From Trachythela sp. YZ-2020 (lineage: Eukaryota > Cnidaria > Anthozoa > Malacalcyonacea > Clavulariidae), in contig JADLSH010000190.1 of the NCBI GenBank assembly GCA_016169945.1, positions 2,976,001 to 3,040,000 of the forward strand: a stretch of 64,000 bases of DNA. Direction: 5' to 3'. The position numbers and the translations under genes are program-made. The notes beneath the pieces were generated by a model. It was given only the letters and a program-made list of their open reading frames with translations. It was not told the DNA's origin and made no database searches. Each line of letters starts with the position of its first letter. Positions within the stretch are counted from its first letter, which is position 1. Positions 1 through 10,958 of the stretch are shown here, piece after piece.

Positions 1-1229
1 CATCAAAATTTTGTCATTTACCAGAACGACACCACAGCCCTGGATGGGTGTTGAAGAAGGCAATTTAGCCAAAACCTTTGTATTGAAAGGAAACGTAATT
101 GGATTTCGTAAATCATATCAGAATACTCCTTTTTCTCTGCATCGTAACCGCCAATAACAAACATTCTATCGTTACACAGTACACTGGAATGTCCCCGCAA
201 TAACTTGGGCAAATTGACTGGAAAATTGGACCAAAAACGACTAAACTGCTCCAGGCTACTTAAGACATGTTTACCATCTGATATACCACCCGCGACAAGG
301 ACCTGGCCATTGTAAACAACCGAGCTTGCATTGGCACGACACTTTTTCATTGGTTGCAATTTCCTCCAAAAATTAGAGGTTTTATCAAAAACTTCTGCAG
401 AATTTATTGGCTTTCCATTTTCTCCATATCCACCAGCAACAACATATGCATACTCCTTCGGATTCCTTGCGTCTTTCATATCACTGTTCGGATCTGCTGA
501 AGTAGCTTGATCACTTCGAGCACTTTCCATGACATGATGCGCTCGTTCACGCTGCCCGTCCCTGAATCTGGTATCTTCGAACCTATTTAACATTTCCTCA
601 AACCTGTTTTCCATTTTCTCGAGCCTGTTTTCCATTCCCCCAAACCTGTTTCCCACTGCTGTCAAACCGGTTTTCATTTCGTTTACGCTGGTATCCAATT
701 TCTCAACATGCTTACACAGGCCACCCAAACTCGTTCCAATTTCTTGCACCATGGAGCCCATTTCTTTACAATTTCGACATTTCACTTCACGAAATCTACA
801 TTCCTCGCTCTCGTGTCGTAATTGATCCTCTCTGTTGATCTCGCTTGAACATTCTTCATTCGCGCACACAACTGGAGCTTTACCACACACAGCGACATGA
901 CTTGCCAAGTTTCCAAGCTGGACGAATTCTTCACACCCACGCTCGTGATGATCACACCGAATTTTTTGTTCCGATAATAAATTTCTTACAATACGCGGTG
1001 CGTCTGCCAGCGATTCCACGGTTAGGTCTTGATTACAAGATGGGCAATTTTGGTAATTTTCAAGATGCTTGGTGATACATGCTCGACAAAAGTAGTGCTC
1101 GTTTTTGCACATAACTGGATCCTTTAACACGCACGAACAAATGGCACAGTGTAGGTTCTCGCTTAAGACTGTTTCGAACCGTTCATCCGGGTAGCCGAAC
1201 TCATAAAAATGCTTATGTGCTTCGGCCAT
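1..1229 (-). pseudogene. Copy A: RING-TRAF zinc finger-coiled coil-Kelch protein, frameshifted and cut by the window edge
   Basis: Starts at the ATG at 1229 (minus). The protein begins MAEAHKHFYEFGYPDERF, then has an intact C3HC4 RING, two TRAF-type zinc fingers, a short heptad coiled coil and the first Kelch blades. Compared with copies B-E, one base is missing near 94-99, just after the conserved Kelch segment YSDMIYEIQL. The frame therefore changes and stops at 18, giving 403 aa. After the lost base the original frame is again readable to position 1 (GCGVVLVNDK-like), so the lesion is single and recent, or an assembly error. The coiled coil is shorter than in B, D or E, and residue 46 next to the RING His is Tyr instead of Cys, which is not a zinc ligand. 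The rest of the propeller lies outside the window. It is head to head with copy B. Confidence 0.8.
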
Positions 1230-2616
1230 ATTGCCTAGTCTGTTGGTGTTTCAGTTTATTAGTTTCATTGGTACCAAATACTGCACTCAAAGTTGGCTTG
1301 CAGGCTTCACTATATATATAGCTGGGTTACACTAAGTGGGACACTGCAGTACGTGGCAGTCAACTCTAAAAGGAAAGACAGTAATGTCGGAAAAGACAGT
1401 AATGCTCACTATATCATGCAATACCTTGCATTTGGTAGCAAATATACATAATGGAAACATTAAGATAACTTGCTCGCTCGTATATACCTATATAGTGTCA
1501 ATACATTTGAAATTGACCACCATTTGTAGCACGATATAAAACATTTAAAACATAACCGAGACCTACCTGCACAGACGTATCAACAAACTCATCGAGTCAT
1601 TATTGAACAACCATTCTCGAAATTAACGACCTCAAAAATCCGTGAAAATTTAGTTCTATTTTATATCCCTTGAAAGCAGTTAATTAGTAATATCTTCTAG
1701 GCTTAACACTGCACTAAATCACAGTATTTGTTTGAGATATGTGCTTGAACAAGCGAATCTTTCGTGATACGTTTCAACAAAATGTATAATTTTGTCTCAA
1801 GTTTCGACTTCCGCAATGCGCTGCAACAATTTACATACACAGACAATCCTTGAAAGTAATTAAAATTCTTGCACGATTAACCAATCAATCATTGTCACAT
1901 CACGATACTTAATTTGAAACCGTCTCACTACAATACTAGGTCACCACAGGGACTATAGGGACTGTTGGTAGTGTATTGGATTTATATTGTCTGTGTACGT
2001 TTGCAAATGTCTTGCGAAAGTCAAGACGATTGTTATATTAGATAAAATATCTGTTCAAAACATATTGGAGAAAGACTCGCTGGTTCACGTATATATCTCG
2101 CAAAGTACTGATTTAGTGCTGTTATTAAGCATTTGCAAAGATTCATAGAAGATATTACTAAGTAACTGCTTTCAAGCGGTGTTTCAAGGGATGTAAAACA
2201 GAGTCAGATTTTCACGGATTTGAGGGTCGGAAGTTTCGAGAATGATCTCGAGAATGATTGCACAATAATGACAGCACGAATTTGTTGATATTAGCTGTCT
2301 GTAAAGGTAGGTCTCAGCTCATTTTTAAATGTTTTATGCTACAAATGGTGGTCATTTTGTAGTTTATTGACATTATATAGGATTATAGGAGCGACCAAAT
2401 GATCTTAATACCAAACACAATGTCAATACATGATATAGTGAAACAGTCTAGTCAATTCGATCACTATCTTTCATTTTAGAGTTGACCACCGTGTACTGCA
2501 GTGTCATACTCAATGAAACCCACCAATAGTTAAGCCTCCAAGCCAATTGTGAGTGAGTATTTGCTATCAACGAATCTAGCTAAATCTCAACGAATCAACA
2601 CCGTTAACTAGCTAAA
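1230..2616. promoter_or_regulatory. Divergent promoter and 5'UTR region shared by copies A and B
   Basis: Both halves carry the same roughly 600-bp sequence in opposite orientation, meeting near 1900-2000. Each half reads outward: a conserved block, a donor-like site followed by GTAGGT (intron side of 1566 for A, 2307 for B), then a pyrimidine-rich acceptor (exon restarts near 1365 for A, 2480 for B), then the leader and ATG. I infer a non-coding exon 1 and a short 5'UTR intron in each gene. A TATA-like TATATATA lies at 1311-1322 about 90 bp upstream of the copy A ATG. The same stretch is present upstream of copy D but is changed in B. Confidence 0.6.
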
Positions 2617-4401
2617 ATGGCCGAGGGACATGAGCACTTTTATGAATTCGGCTACCCGGACGAACGATTCGAAACAGTTTTAAGCGAGAACCTACACTGT
2701 GCTATTTGTTCGTGCGTGTTTAAAGACCCAGTCATGTGCAAAAACGAACACTGTTTTTGTCGAAGATGTATCACTAAGCATCTTGAAAATTACCACAATT
2801 GCCCTTCTTGTAATCAAGAACTAAGCGTAGATTCGCTGGCAGACGCACCGCGTATTCTAAGAAATTTATTATCGGAACAAAAAATTCGTTGTGATCATCA
2901 CGAGCGTGGGTGTGAAGAATTTGTTCAGTTTGGAAACTTGGCAAGTCATGTCGCTGTGTGTGGTAAAGCTCCAGTTGTGTGCGCGAATGAAGGATGTTCA
3001 AGCGAGATCAACAGAGAGGATCAATTACGACACGAGAACGAGGAATGTAGATTTCGTGAAGTGAAATGTCGAAGTTGTAAAGAGATGGGCTTCATGGTGC
3101 AAGAAATTGAAACCGGTTTGGGTGGCCTGTGCGAGCAAGTCGCGAAATTGAATACCAGCGTTAACGAACAGTTGAATGCAGTGAAAACCGGTTTGACAGC
3201 AGTAGAAAACAGGTTTGGGGAAATGAAAAACCGACTCGAGAAGGTGGAAAACAGGTTCCAGGAAATGGAAAACAGGTTCGAGAAAGTGGAAAACAGGTTT
3301 GAGGGAATGGAAAACAAGTTTGAGAATGGGTTTCAGGAAATGGAAAACCGGTTTGGGAAAGTGGAAAACCAGCTCTTAAACATGGAAGATCCCAGATTCA
3401 TGAATGGACAGCGTGAGTCAATGCATGACATGGAAAGTGCTCGAAGTGATCAAGCCACTCTGGTAGATCCGCCCAATGATTTGAAAGATGAAAAAGATCC
3501 GAAGGAATATGCATATGTTGTTGCTGGTGGATATGGAAAAGATGGAAAGCCACTAAATTCTGTGGAAATTTTTGATAAAACCACTAATTCTTGGAGGCAA
3601 TTGCAATCGATGAAAACGTGTCGTGCCAGTGCAAGTTCGGTTGTTTACAATGGCCAAGTCCTTGTCACAGGGGGTACGTCTGACGGCAATATCATTCTAA
3701 GTAGCATGGAACTGTTTAGTCGAAGTTCCAATCCGTTAGTCCCACCCTTTTGGTCCAATTTCCCAGTCAATTTGCCCCGAGCTTTAAGAGGACATCACAG
3801 TGTACTGTATAATGACCGACTAATTGTCCTTGGTGGTGATGATGAAGAATATTCTGATATGATTTACGAAATCCAACTTCAATTTCCTTTCACTACAAAG
3901 GTTTTGGCAAAGATGCCTTCCCTAAGACCCATGATCGGCTGTGGCGTTGTCCTGGTAAATGACAAAGTTTTGATTTTTGGAGGAACCAGAAATGTATTTA
4001 GCATTGCCACTGCCAATGTTACCATGTATGACATAACTAAGAACGAGTTCAAGGAACTTGCACCATTGCCTTACGGTGTGGCAAACATGGCAACCGTCAA
4101 ATATGAAGAAAATGTCATTCTTGCTGGAGGTTCCGAATACTCTTTCCTAGGAAATACTAAAAACACAGTCGTCAGTTATAATATCGAGACACAAAAGAGT
4201 GTCATGCTGCCACCAATGAAGAACGAGCGTTATGGATGTTGTGCAGTCGTTGATGGAAACACCTTAGTTGTGATAGGAGGAAGAGGCCAGAGTTCAACTC
4301 CTCTAAACTCGGTGGAAGCATTTGACTTCAAGACGTCTAAATGGATAGATCTTCCTTCAATGAACGAACCAAGGAGCGAATTCATTGCAGAGATTGTCTA
4401 A
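2617..4401 (+). CDS. Copy B: intact RING-TRAF zinc finger-coiled coil-Kelch protein (putative E3 ubiquitin ligase)
   Basis: Single-exon ORF of 594 aa, the reference copy of the family here. Residues 28-65 form a complete C3HC4 RING (C28, C31, C41, H45, C48, C51, C62, C65). Residues 92-154 hold TRAF-type zinc fingers (C92, C99, H111, C115, then C122, C127, H139, C144, and C151/C154). Residues about 186-258 are a coiled coil of tandem heptads of the ENRFEKV/ENRFEEM type. Residues about 297-594 are six Kelch blades, each with a Gly-Gly pair (AGG, TGG, LGG, FGG, AGG, IGG). A RING followed by TRAF fingers is typical of E3 ligases, and Kelch propellers usually bind substrate, so a ubiquitin-ligase role is inferred. 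No signal peptide or membrane segment is seen. The ATG at 2617 is shared with the other copies. An AATAAA lies at 4572-4577. Confidence 0.9.
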   Translation: MAEGHEHFYEFGYPDERFETVLSENLHCAICSCVFKDPVMCKNEHCFCRRCITKHLENYHNCPSCNQELSVDSLADAPRILRNLLSEQKIRCDHHERGCEEFVQFGNLASHVAVCGKAPVVCANEGCSSEINREDQLRHENEECRFREVKCRSCKEMGFMVQEIETGLGGLCEQVAKLNTSVNEQLNAVKTGLTAVENRFGEMKNRLEKVENRFQEMENRFEKVENRFEGMENKFENGFQEMENRFGKVENQLLNMEDPRFMNGQRESMHDMESARSDQATLVDPPNDLKDEKDPKEYAYVVAGGYGKDGKPLNSVEIFDKTTNSWRQLQSMKTCRASASSVVYNGQVLVTGGTSDGNIILSSMELFSRSSNPLVPPFWSNFPVNLPRALRGHHSVLYNDRLIVLGGDDEEYSDMIYEIQLQFPFTTKVLAKMPSLRPMIGCGVVLVNDKVLIFGGTRNVFSIATANVTMYDITKNEFKELAPLPYGVANMATVKYEENVILAGGSEYSFLGNTKNTVVSYNIETQKSVMLPPMKNERYGCCAVVDGNTLVVIGGRGQSSTPLNSVEAFDFKTSKWIDLPSMNEPRSEFIAEIV

Positions 4402-6020
4402 CGCGAAACTGTTGAACTTTTCGGTTAACAATTTAAGATATTTTCAAGATCATAGCCTGCATGGATAAAGTAGGATTGTTAAACTGCTGCTATTTCGCTA
4501 TTTAGTATGAACTACTAGATAAGTATAGCATTTTAAAATCTTCTCAAGACGAACAGCTGTCAATAATTTTAAATAAAAAACACATATGTGCGGATTAGAT
4601 TTATCGATTTTGCTGGATAAATAATAGTTTCGTACTATTTTAACTGCTTTTAATGTGTTCCCAAGATGAAAAGCGCATAGAATAGGGTGTGCAACCTTTC
4701 CAATTTCCAGGAGCCACCCCCCCTCAAAGAAAGTTGGTTTAAGGTCAGTTTATAAAATCTCCATAGATTTAATGCTGAACTTTAGCTGGCGCATACATGC
4801 AAAAGCACACACACACAGGGAATATATGTGCCCCATACTGTACCCCTTGCCAAAAGAGTCTAAAACGACCCTTGATTAAAATTGGGCACTATGATCATGT
4901 TCCAGAACAATTACAAGCAACTTTCAATTAAAAAAATTACACATACATCATAACTTTAGAAGGAAGCTAGGTTTAGACTTACCTGTAGCCAAATCTAATT
5001 ATGTTAGAACTTCAATCTCAGCAAGAGAGCATGCTGCACGTCTGGGGAATTCTTTGACAAACGAACAGAGAACTTTGAACAATATTATAGTTAGTTTTAA
5101 AATTTTTTTATAGACTGTTAAGTTATAAATTCAGGTAGTATTGAATGGATAATAAGTTTTAATATAGCATAGTTTTAATTATTCTTTGTAAACACACGAC
5201 CACATCAGCTCAGCTGAAATTTTATCGTTTTAAAATAGACGTCTTTATTATTGTTATTATTATTCGTACACATTCAAGAAACCTTGGAGACACGTACCCC
5301 CCACCTCCTGCTACACAGTGAAAATGCCGACAGAAATAAAACTATTACTATAAAGTACTGATTAAGAGTGGTCTATCAAATTAGATCTCACACCTGTAAA
5401 GGCTACATTGTATATGCTTTACGGCCATGTTACACGAGGCAATTTGTACTGCAACATGAGACGCAATTTCTGCACAGAGCCATGTTATGTAGAAATGTAT
5501 GCACAGAAAAACAGTGAACATGACCTGCGTTTCACTTCACCGATTATATCATTCTCATTCATTTCTTTGTTTCCTTCTGGGCATGTTTAGCAAGAAAAAC
5601 ATTGGCAAAGTAAAATGGGATTCGTGCTCGCAATTTTTGTGGGAATATACCTTTTCGTGTGCGAAATTGCGTTGCAAGTTGCAGCAAAAATTGCCTTGTG
5701 TAACATGGCCTTTAGGATTCTGGTCCACCTTTCACCCTTTGAGCTATATATCACGTCAACTGGTTAATTAGCTCCCATTTTGACCGAATCTCAAAGATGT
5801 GATTTCGAAACTCACGCTTTCCGTTTCCCTCTGCATTTACTGTACCGTGTCTACAACATCTTCACACTTCCATCTTTGCCGATTTCGATAATATGTTTAA
5901 CGTTCTTAAAACCTAAAAACACTTTTCAATTAGTATTTTCTTTTTTAAATTTCAAGCTGTTTAGCTCATTTAGACTAGCCTGGCTAAAGGTGCTATTTGG
6001 GGGACCAAATTGTTAAATTG
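4402..6020 (+). repeat. 3' flank of copy B, part of the tandem duplication unit
   Basis: No gene seen. This 3'UTR and downstream sequence recurs after C (9644-11770), D (15268-16985) and E (19214-21010) with small indels. It includes a C-rich run after a TCCAGGAGCCACC motif and a stretch beginning GTTAAATTGAAACATCC at its end. The short ORFs inside differ in reading frame and length between copies and so are not genes. Confidence 0.7.
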
Positions 6021-6661
6021 AAACATCCAAATGCTTATTGACGTCTTTATCTGCGACTGTTCATCCGTAGATGCAAACGACGGTATGCATAGTCATAAAA
6101 ATTGAAACAATAACAACACACAAGGTTTAATATTTAAATATGAAAGTATAGGATTACTGTCTGCGTAGGTAACGCAGTAAGCAAATACGACTTGCCGAAG
6201 TCGAGACTATTGGACAACATATCTGCTAAAAACGTATGAAACAGAAATTTGCTTGTTCAAGGAGATATCTCACAAATTACTGTAATTTGGTGCAGTACTA
6301 AAGAATATTACTGCTCTTGCAAGGCATGTAAAAATAACCATGCAAATTTTGACGGATTTGTGGGTCGGAAGTTTCGAGAATGATTGCTCAATGATGATTC
6401 CATAAGTTTGTTGATACTTTGTGCATATAGGTAAGATTTTTGATGTTTTATATAATGCTACAAATGGCGGTCAATTATTTTATATTTATTGAACTATGTA
6501 GCACTATATAGGAGCGAGCAAATAATCTTAATGTTTATACATTTAATATATACGTATATATATCACAAAATCTTGAACGCGTGGTTCCAGTGTGGGTAGC
6601 GATAAACGATTTACTTGAGGGTTTATAGGATCAAACGGCTACCTGAAAAATATAACAAGAA

Positions 6662-6729
6662 TTTCGACGTTTCGAGCGAAGGCCCTTCACGAACTTCCAC
6701 ACGAAGGACCTTCGCTCGAAACGTCGAAG
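6662..6729. repeat. Hairpin element, copy 1 (GACGTTTCGAGCGAAGG family)
   Basis: Two arms of about 26 bases, 6662-6687 and 6704-6729, pair almost perfectly around a short loop. The same hairpin recurs at 12434-12500 and, broken, at 17638-17695. A half copy lies at 23049-23087 and a decayed piece near 43070-43110. It is a dispersed foldback repeat, and also the site of the copy E breakpoint. Confidence 0.75.
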
Positions 6730-7436
6730 TTCCTTGACAGTGGTAATCCTACAAACCCTTATGCAAGTATGACAGTAAATATACTAGTATAATATATTTA
6801 AAACCAAACAACAAGATGGAAGGAATCACTGTCGGCTGACCGTGGATTTTTCAACATAATCATGCATGTTTAGAATATATAGTATATCTGAAATAGAATA
6901 AGGATCTTTTTAAGATTTCAAACGAGTTATTAATATATTTTGTTTAATCCTGGTGATGATTAGGAGAGTGTTTAACAATATGACAGTATTGAATTATTGT
7001 CTGCGTAGGTGACGCAGTTTGCAAATACGAATCGCGGAAGTCCAGACCATTAGACAAAACATCTGTTTAAAACATAAGAAAGAAGAATTTGCTTGTTCAA
7101 GCACATATCTCAAAAATTGCTGTGATTTGGTGCAGTACTAAGGCTAAAAGAATATTACTGCTTTCAAGAGTAGATTTTCACGGATTTTTGAGATCGGAAG
7201 TTCCGAGAATATAAATTGCTCAATAATGACTCGATAAGATTTTTGATATATATTTTGTGTATGTAGGTAGTCCTCGGTTACTTTTTAAGTATTATATAAT
7301 TATGGTGCTACAAATGGTTGTCACCTATTTCAAATATATTGAACTACACATGACTATAGAAGCAAGCAAATATGATCTTGATGTTTCCATTATATATATG
7401 CACGTGCTACTAAACACAAGGTCAATACATGCTATA

Positions 7437-7590
7437 TACACTCTCCTCCGCAGAGGCTGTGAGCTATTAAAAATAATTAGTTTTTAATAATGAGGTCTCG
7501 AGCATAAGACTAATGAAAATGCTCGAGACCTCACTATTAAAAACGACTAATTATTTTTAATAGCTCACAGCCGCTGCGGAGGAGAGTGTG
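7437..7590. repeat. Long near-perfect palindrome (foldback element) in the copy C 5'UTR intron
   Basis: Arms of about 68-70 bases run inward from ACACTCTCCTCCGC at 7437 and from its complement ending at 7590, with only a few mismatches. The centre is a short spacer around 7505-7520. It is absent from the matching position of the A, B and D flanks, so it is an insertion into the inferred 5'UTR intron of copy C. Confidence 0.8.
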
Positions 7591-7918
7591 CTATATAGTA
7601 AACAATTTTTTGAACCCTGTGGATATTCATCCGACACCGGATTGCCTGAAAGCTATTCATGTTTTATATCGTCTTACAAATGATGGTCAATTTCAAATGT
7701 TTTGACAGAATATAGGACTATAGGAGTGAGCAAATTATCTTTATGATTCCATTATATATGTATATTTACTGCCAAAGGCAAAGGGCAAGGTCATTCGGTT
7801 AATACATGATATAGTGAACAATTTAGTCACTCCGAGAACTGTCTTTTCTTTCAGAGTTGACCAGCAAGCGGCCGGCAAGCCAACCGTGGTTTCCGATAAA
7901 CACCACAGACTAGCTAAA

Positions 7919-9643
7919 ATGGCCGAGGGACATGAGCATTTTTATGAGTTCGGCTACCCGGACGAACGATTCGAAACAGTTTTAAGCGAGAACCTACACT
8001 GTGCCATTTGTTCGTGCGTGTTTAAGGACCCAGTTATGTGCAATAACGAACACTGTTTTTGTCGAGCATGTATCACTAAGCATCTTGAAAATTACCACAA
8101 TTGCCCTTCTTGTAATCAAGAACTAAGCGTAGATTCGCTGGCAGACGCACCGCGTATTCTAAGAAATTTATTATCGGAACAAAAAATTCGTTGTAATCAT
8201 CACGAGCGTGGGTGTGAAGAATTCGTTCAGCTTGGAAACTTGGCAAGTCATGTCGCTGTGTGTGGTAAAGCTCCAGTTGTGTGCGCGAATGAAGAATGTT
8301 CAAACGAGATCAACAGAGAGGATCAATTACGACACGAGAGCGAGGAATGTAGATTTCGTGAAGTGAAATGTCGAAATTGTAAAGAGATGGGCTCCATGGT
8401 GCAAGAAATTGATACGAGTTTGGGTGGCCTGTGCGAGAATGTCGCTAAATTGAATACCAGCGTTAACGAACAGTTGAATGCAGTGAAAACCGGTTTGACA
8501 GCAGTGGAAAACAGGTTCGAGAAAGTGGAAAAAAGGTTTGAGGGACTGGAAAACAAGTTTGAGAATAGGTTTCAGGAAATGGAAAACCGGTTTGGGAAAG
8601 TGGAAAACCAGCTCTTAAACACGGAAAATCCCAGATTCATGGATGGACAGCGTGAGTCAATGCATGACATGGAAAGTGCTCGAAGTGATCAAGCCACTCC
8701 ACCAGATCCGAACAGTGATATAAAAAATGCAAGAAATCCTAATGAATATGCATATGTTGTTGCTGGTGGATATGGACAGAACGAAAAGCCACAAAATTCT
8801 GTAGAAATTTTTGATAAGACTACTAATTCTTGGAGGCAATTGCGATCAATGGAATCGTGTCGTGCCAGTGCAAGTTCGGTTGTTTACAATGGCCAAGTCC
8901 TTGTCACAGGGGGTAACACTGATGATGATAACATTCTAAGTAGCATGGAACTGTTTAGTCGAAGTTCCAATCCGTTAGTCCCACCCTTTTGGTCCAATTT
9001 CCCAGTCAATTTGCCCCGAGCTTTAAGAGGACATCGCAGTGTACTGTATAATGACCGACTAATTGTCCTTGGTGGTGATGATGAAGAATATTCTGATATG
9101 ATTTACGAAATCCAACTTCAATTTCCTTTCACTACAAAGGTTTTGGCAAAGATGCCTTCCCCAAGATACATGGTCGGCTGTGGTGTTGTTCTGGTAAATG
9201 ACAAACTTTTGATATTTGGAGGAGAAACCAGTAATTTATTAAGCGAAGCCATTGCCAATGTTACAATGTATGACATAACCAAGAACGAGTTAAAGGAACT
9301 TGCACCATTGCCTTACGGTGTGGCAAACATGGCAACCGTCAAATATGAAGAAAATGTAATTCTTGCTGGAGGTTCCAATAACTCATTCTTTGGAAATAAT
9401 AAAAACACAGTCGTCAGTTATAATATCGAGACACAAAAGAGTGTCAAGCTGCCACCAATGAAGAGCGAGCGTTCTGAATGTTGTGCAGTCGTTGATGGAA
9501 ACACCTTAGTTGTGATAGGAGGAGGAGACCAGGATTACACTCCTCTAAACTCGGTGGAAGCATTTGACTTCAAGACGTCTAAATGGAGAGATCTTCCTTC
9601 AATGAACGAACCAAGGAGCGAATTCATTGCAGAGATTGTCTAA
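7919..9643 (+). CDS. Copy C: intact RING-TRAF zinc finger-coiled coil-Kelch protein
   Basis: Single-exon ORF of 574 aa from the ATG at 7919, the start used by the other copies (MAEGHEHFYEFGYPDERF). The frame stays open upstream to 7814, but that extension has no family counterpart and crosses the inferred splice acceptor at 7854. The C3HC4 RING, TRAF-type zinc fingers and six Kelch blades are all intact. The coiled coil is about three heptads shorter than in copy B. Sequence differences from B concentrate in the linker before the propeller and in loops of blades 1, 2, 4 and 5. Putative E3 ligase; the substrate is unknown. Confidence 0.88.
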   Translation: MAEGHEHFYEFGYPDERFETVLSENLHCAICSCVFKDPVMCNNEHCFCRACITKHLENYHNCPSCNQELSVDSLADAPRILRNLLSEQKIRCNHHERGCEEFVQLGNLASHVAVCGKAPVVCANEECSNEINREDQLRHESEECRFREVKCRNCKEMGSMVQEIDTSLGGLCENVAKLNTSVNEQLNAVKTGLTAVENRFEKVEKRFEGLENKFENRFQEMENRFGKVENQLLNTENPRFMDGQRESMHDMESARSDQATPPDPNSDIKNARNPNEYAYVVAGGYGQNEKPQNSVEIFDKTTNSWRQLRSMESCRASASSVVYNGQVLVTGGNTDDDNILSSMELFSRSSNPLVPPFWSNFPVNLPRALRGHRSVLYNDRLIVLGGDDEEYSDMIYEIQLQFPFTTKVLAKMPSPRYMVGCGVVLVNDKLLIFGGETSNLLSEAIANVTMYDITKNELKELAPLPYGVANMATVKYEENVILAGGSNNSFFGNNKNTVVSYNIETQKSVKLPPMKSERSECCAVVDGNTLVVIGGGDQDYTPLNSVEAFDFKTSKWRDLPSMNEPRSEFIAEIV

Positions 9644-10511
9644 CGCGAACTTATCGGCTACCAATTTTAAGATCTTTTCAAGATCATAGCATGCATGGAT
9701 GAAGTAGGATTATTAAACTGCTGCTATTTCGCTATTTAGTATAAACTACTAGATAAGTATAGCATTTTAAAATCTTCTCAAGACGAACAGCTGTCAATAA
9801 TTTTAAATAAGAAACACATATGTGCGGATTAGATTTATCGATTTTGCTGGATAAATAATAGTTTTGTACTATTTTAACTGCTTTTAATATCTTCTCAAGA
9901 TGAAAAGCACATACAATAGGGTGTGCAAATTTTCCAATTTCCAGGAGCCACCCCTCCCCCCCCTCAAAGAAAGTTGGTTTAAGGTCAGTTTATAAAATCT
10001 CCATAGATTTAATGCTGAACTTTAGCTGGCGCATACATGCAAAAGCACACACACACCGGGAACATATGTGCCCCATACTGTACGTACCCCTTGCCAAAAG
10101 AGTCTAAAACGACCCTTGATTAAAATTGGTCAGTATGATCATGTTCCAGAACAATTACAATCAACTTTCAATTAGAAGGAAGCTTTACCTGTAGATATCT
10201 AATTTGTATCTAATGAAGTCAAAAATTCAATCTCAGCAAGAGAGCGTGCTGCAAGTATGGGAACTTTGAACAATATTATGGTTAGTTTTAAAAATTTGTT
10301 ATAGACTGTTAAATTTTAAATTCGGGTAGTATTGAATGGATAAGTTTTAATATAGTATATAGTTTTAATTATTCGTTGTAAACACACGACCACATCAGCT
10401 CAGCTGAAATGTTATCGTTTTAAAATAGATGCCTTTATTATTGGTATTCTTACTCGTACACATTCAAGAAACCTTGGAGACACGTACCCCCCCCCTGCCC
10501 GCCTACCTCCT

Positions 10512-10958
10512 GCTGCACGCGTAAAAACGCACAAATTGTAACAAGTCTGCAAACAAGTTGTTACAAATCTGTTCACAAGCTGTCAACAAGTTGTCTTCGC
10601 ACTGCTTGTTCTCAGTTGTTGTAACAAGTTTGGAACAAGCTGTTAACAACTTGTAACAAGCTTGATGGCATTATCAGACTTGTTACAAGGTTGTTCTAAC
10701 AGGTCTGTCACAGCCATGATACAACAAGAATGTTACAAGGTTGACAACTCAAGGTTGTAACAATATTGTTATATCAAGCATGTAACGGACTTGTTGGAAC
10801 AACCTTGTAACAAGTCTGATAATGCCATCAAGCTTGTTACAATTTGTTAACAAGTTGTTCCATACTTGTTGACAACTTGGGACAAGCAGTGCGAAGACAA
10901 CTTGTTGACGGCTTGTTGGCAGACTTGTTACAGGATGTGAGATTTTTGCGTGTGTAGA
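10512..10958. mobile_element. Foldback MITE rich in TTGTAACAAG, copy 1
   Basis: The ends are inverted: the left reads CGTAAAAACGCACAAATTG and the right ends in GATTTTTGCGTGTGTAG. The inner sequence is built of AACAAG/CTTGTT words, and both halves share TTCGCACTGCTTGT in opposite orientation. It interrupts the 3' flank of copy C but not of B, D or E. Related pieces lie at 25241-25385 and 42227-42568. Confidence 0.75.

Larger units (their letters stand above)
6021..7918 (+). promoter_or_regulatory. 5' flank of copy C with two tandem promoter/exon-1 modules
   Basis: The conserved module (a stretch around GTCTGCGTAGGTAACGCAGT, then CACGGATTT, then a donor) occurs twice, at about 6150-6540 and 6980-7450, with the hairpin of 6662-6729 between them. 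The second module ends in a donor-like site at 7267. An acceptor-like pyrimidine tract ends at 7854, 64 bp before the ATG at 7919. I infer a non-coding first exon and a 5'UTR intron that now contains a large foldback insertion (7437-7590). Confidence 0.55.

Noticed and set aside
2774..3317. Minus-strand ORFs opposite the Kelch genes (MNILHSRTQL... and FSNLFS repeats), also at 8076-8556, 13642-14185 and 17607-18126
   Set aside because: Conserved only because the sense strand is; antisense shadow of the RING, TRAF and heptad coding.
7814..7918. 35-residue N-terminal extension of copy C
   Set aside because: No ATG at its start, no counterpart in other copies, and it crosses the inferred splice acceptor at 7854.
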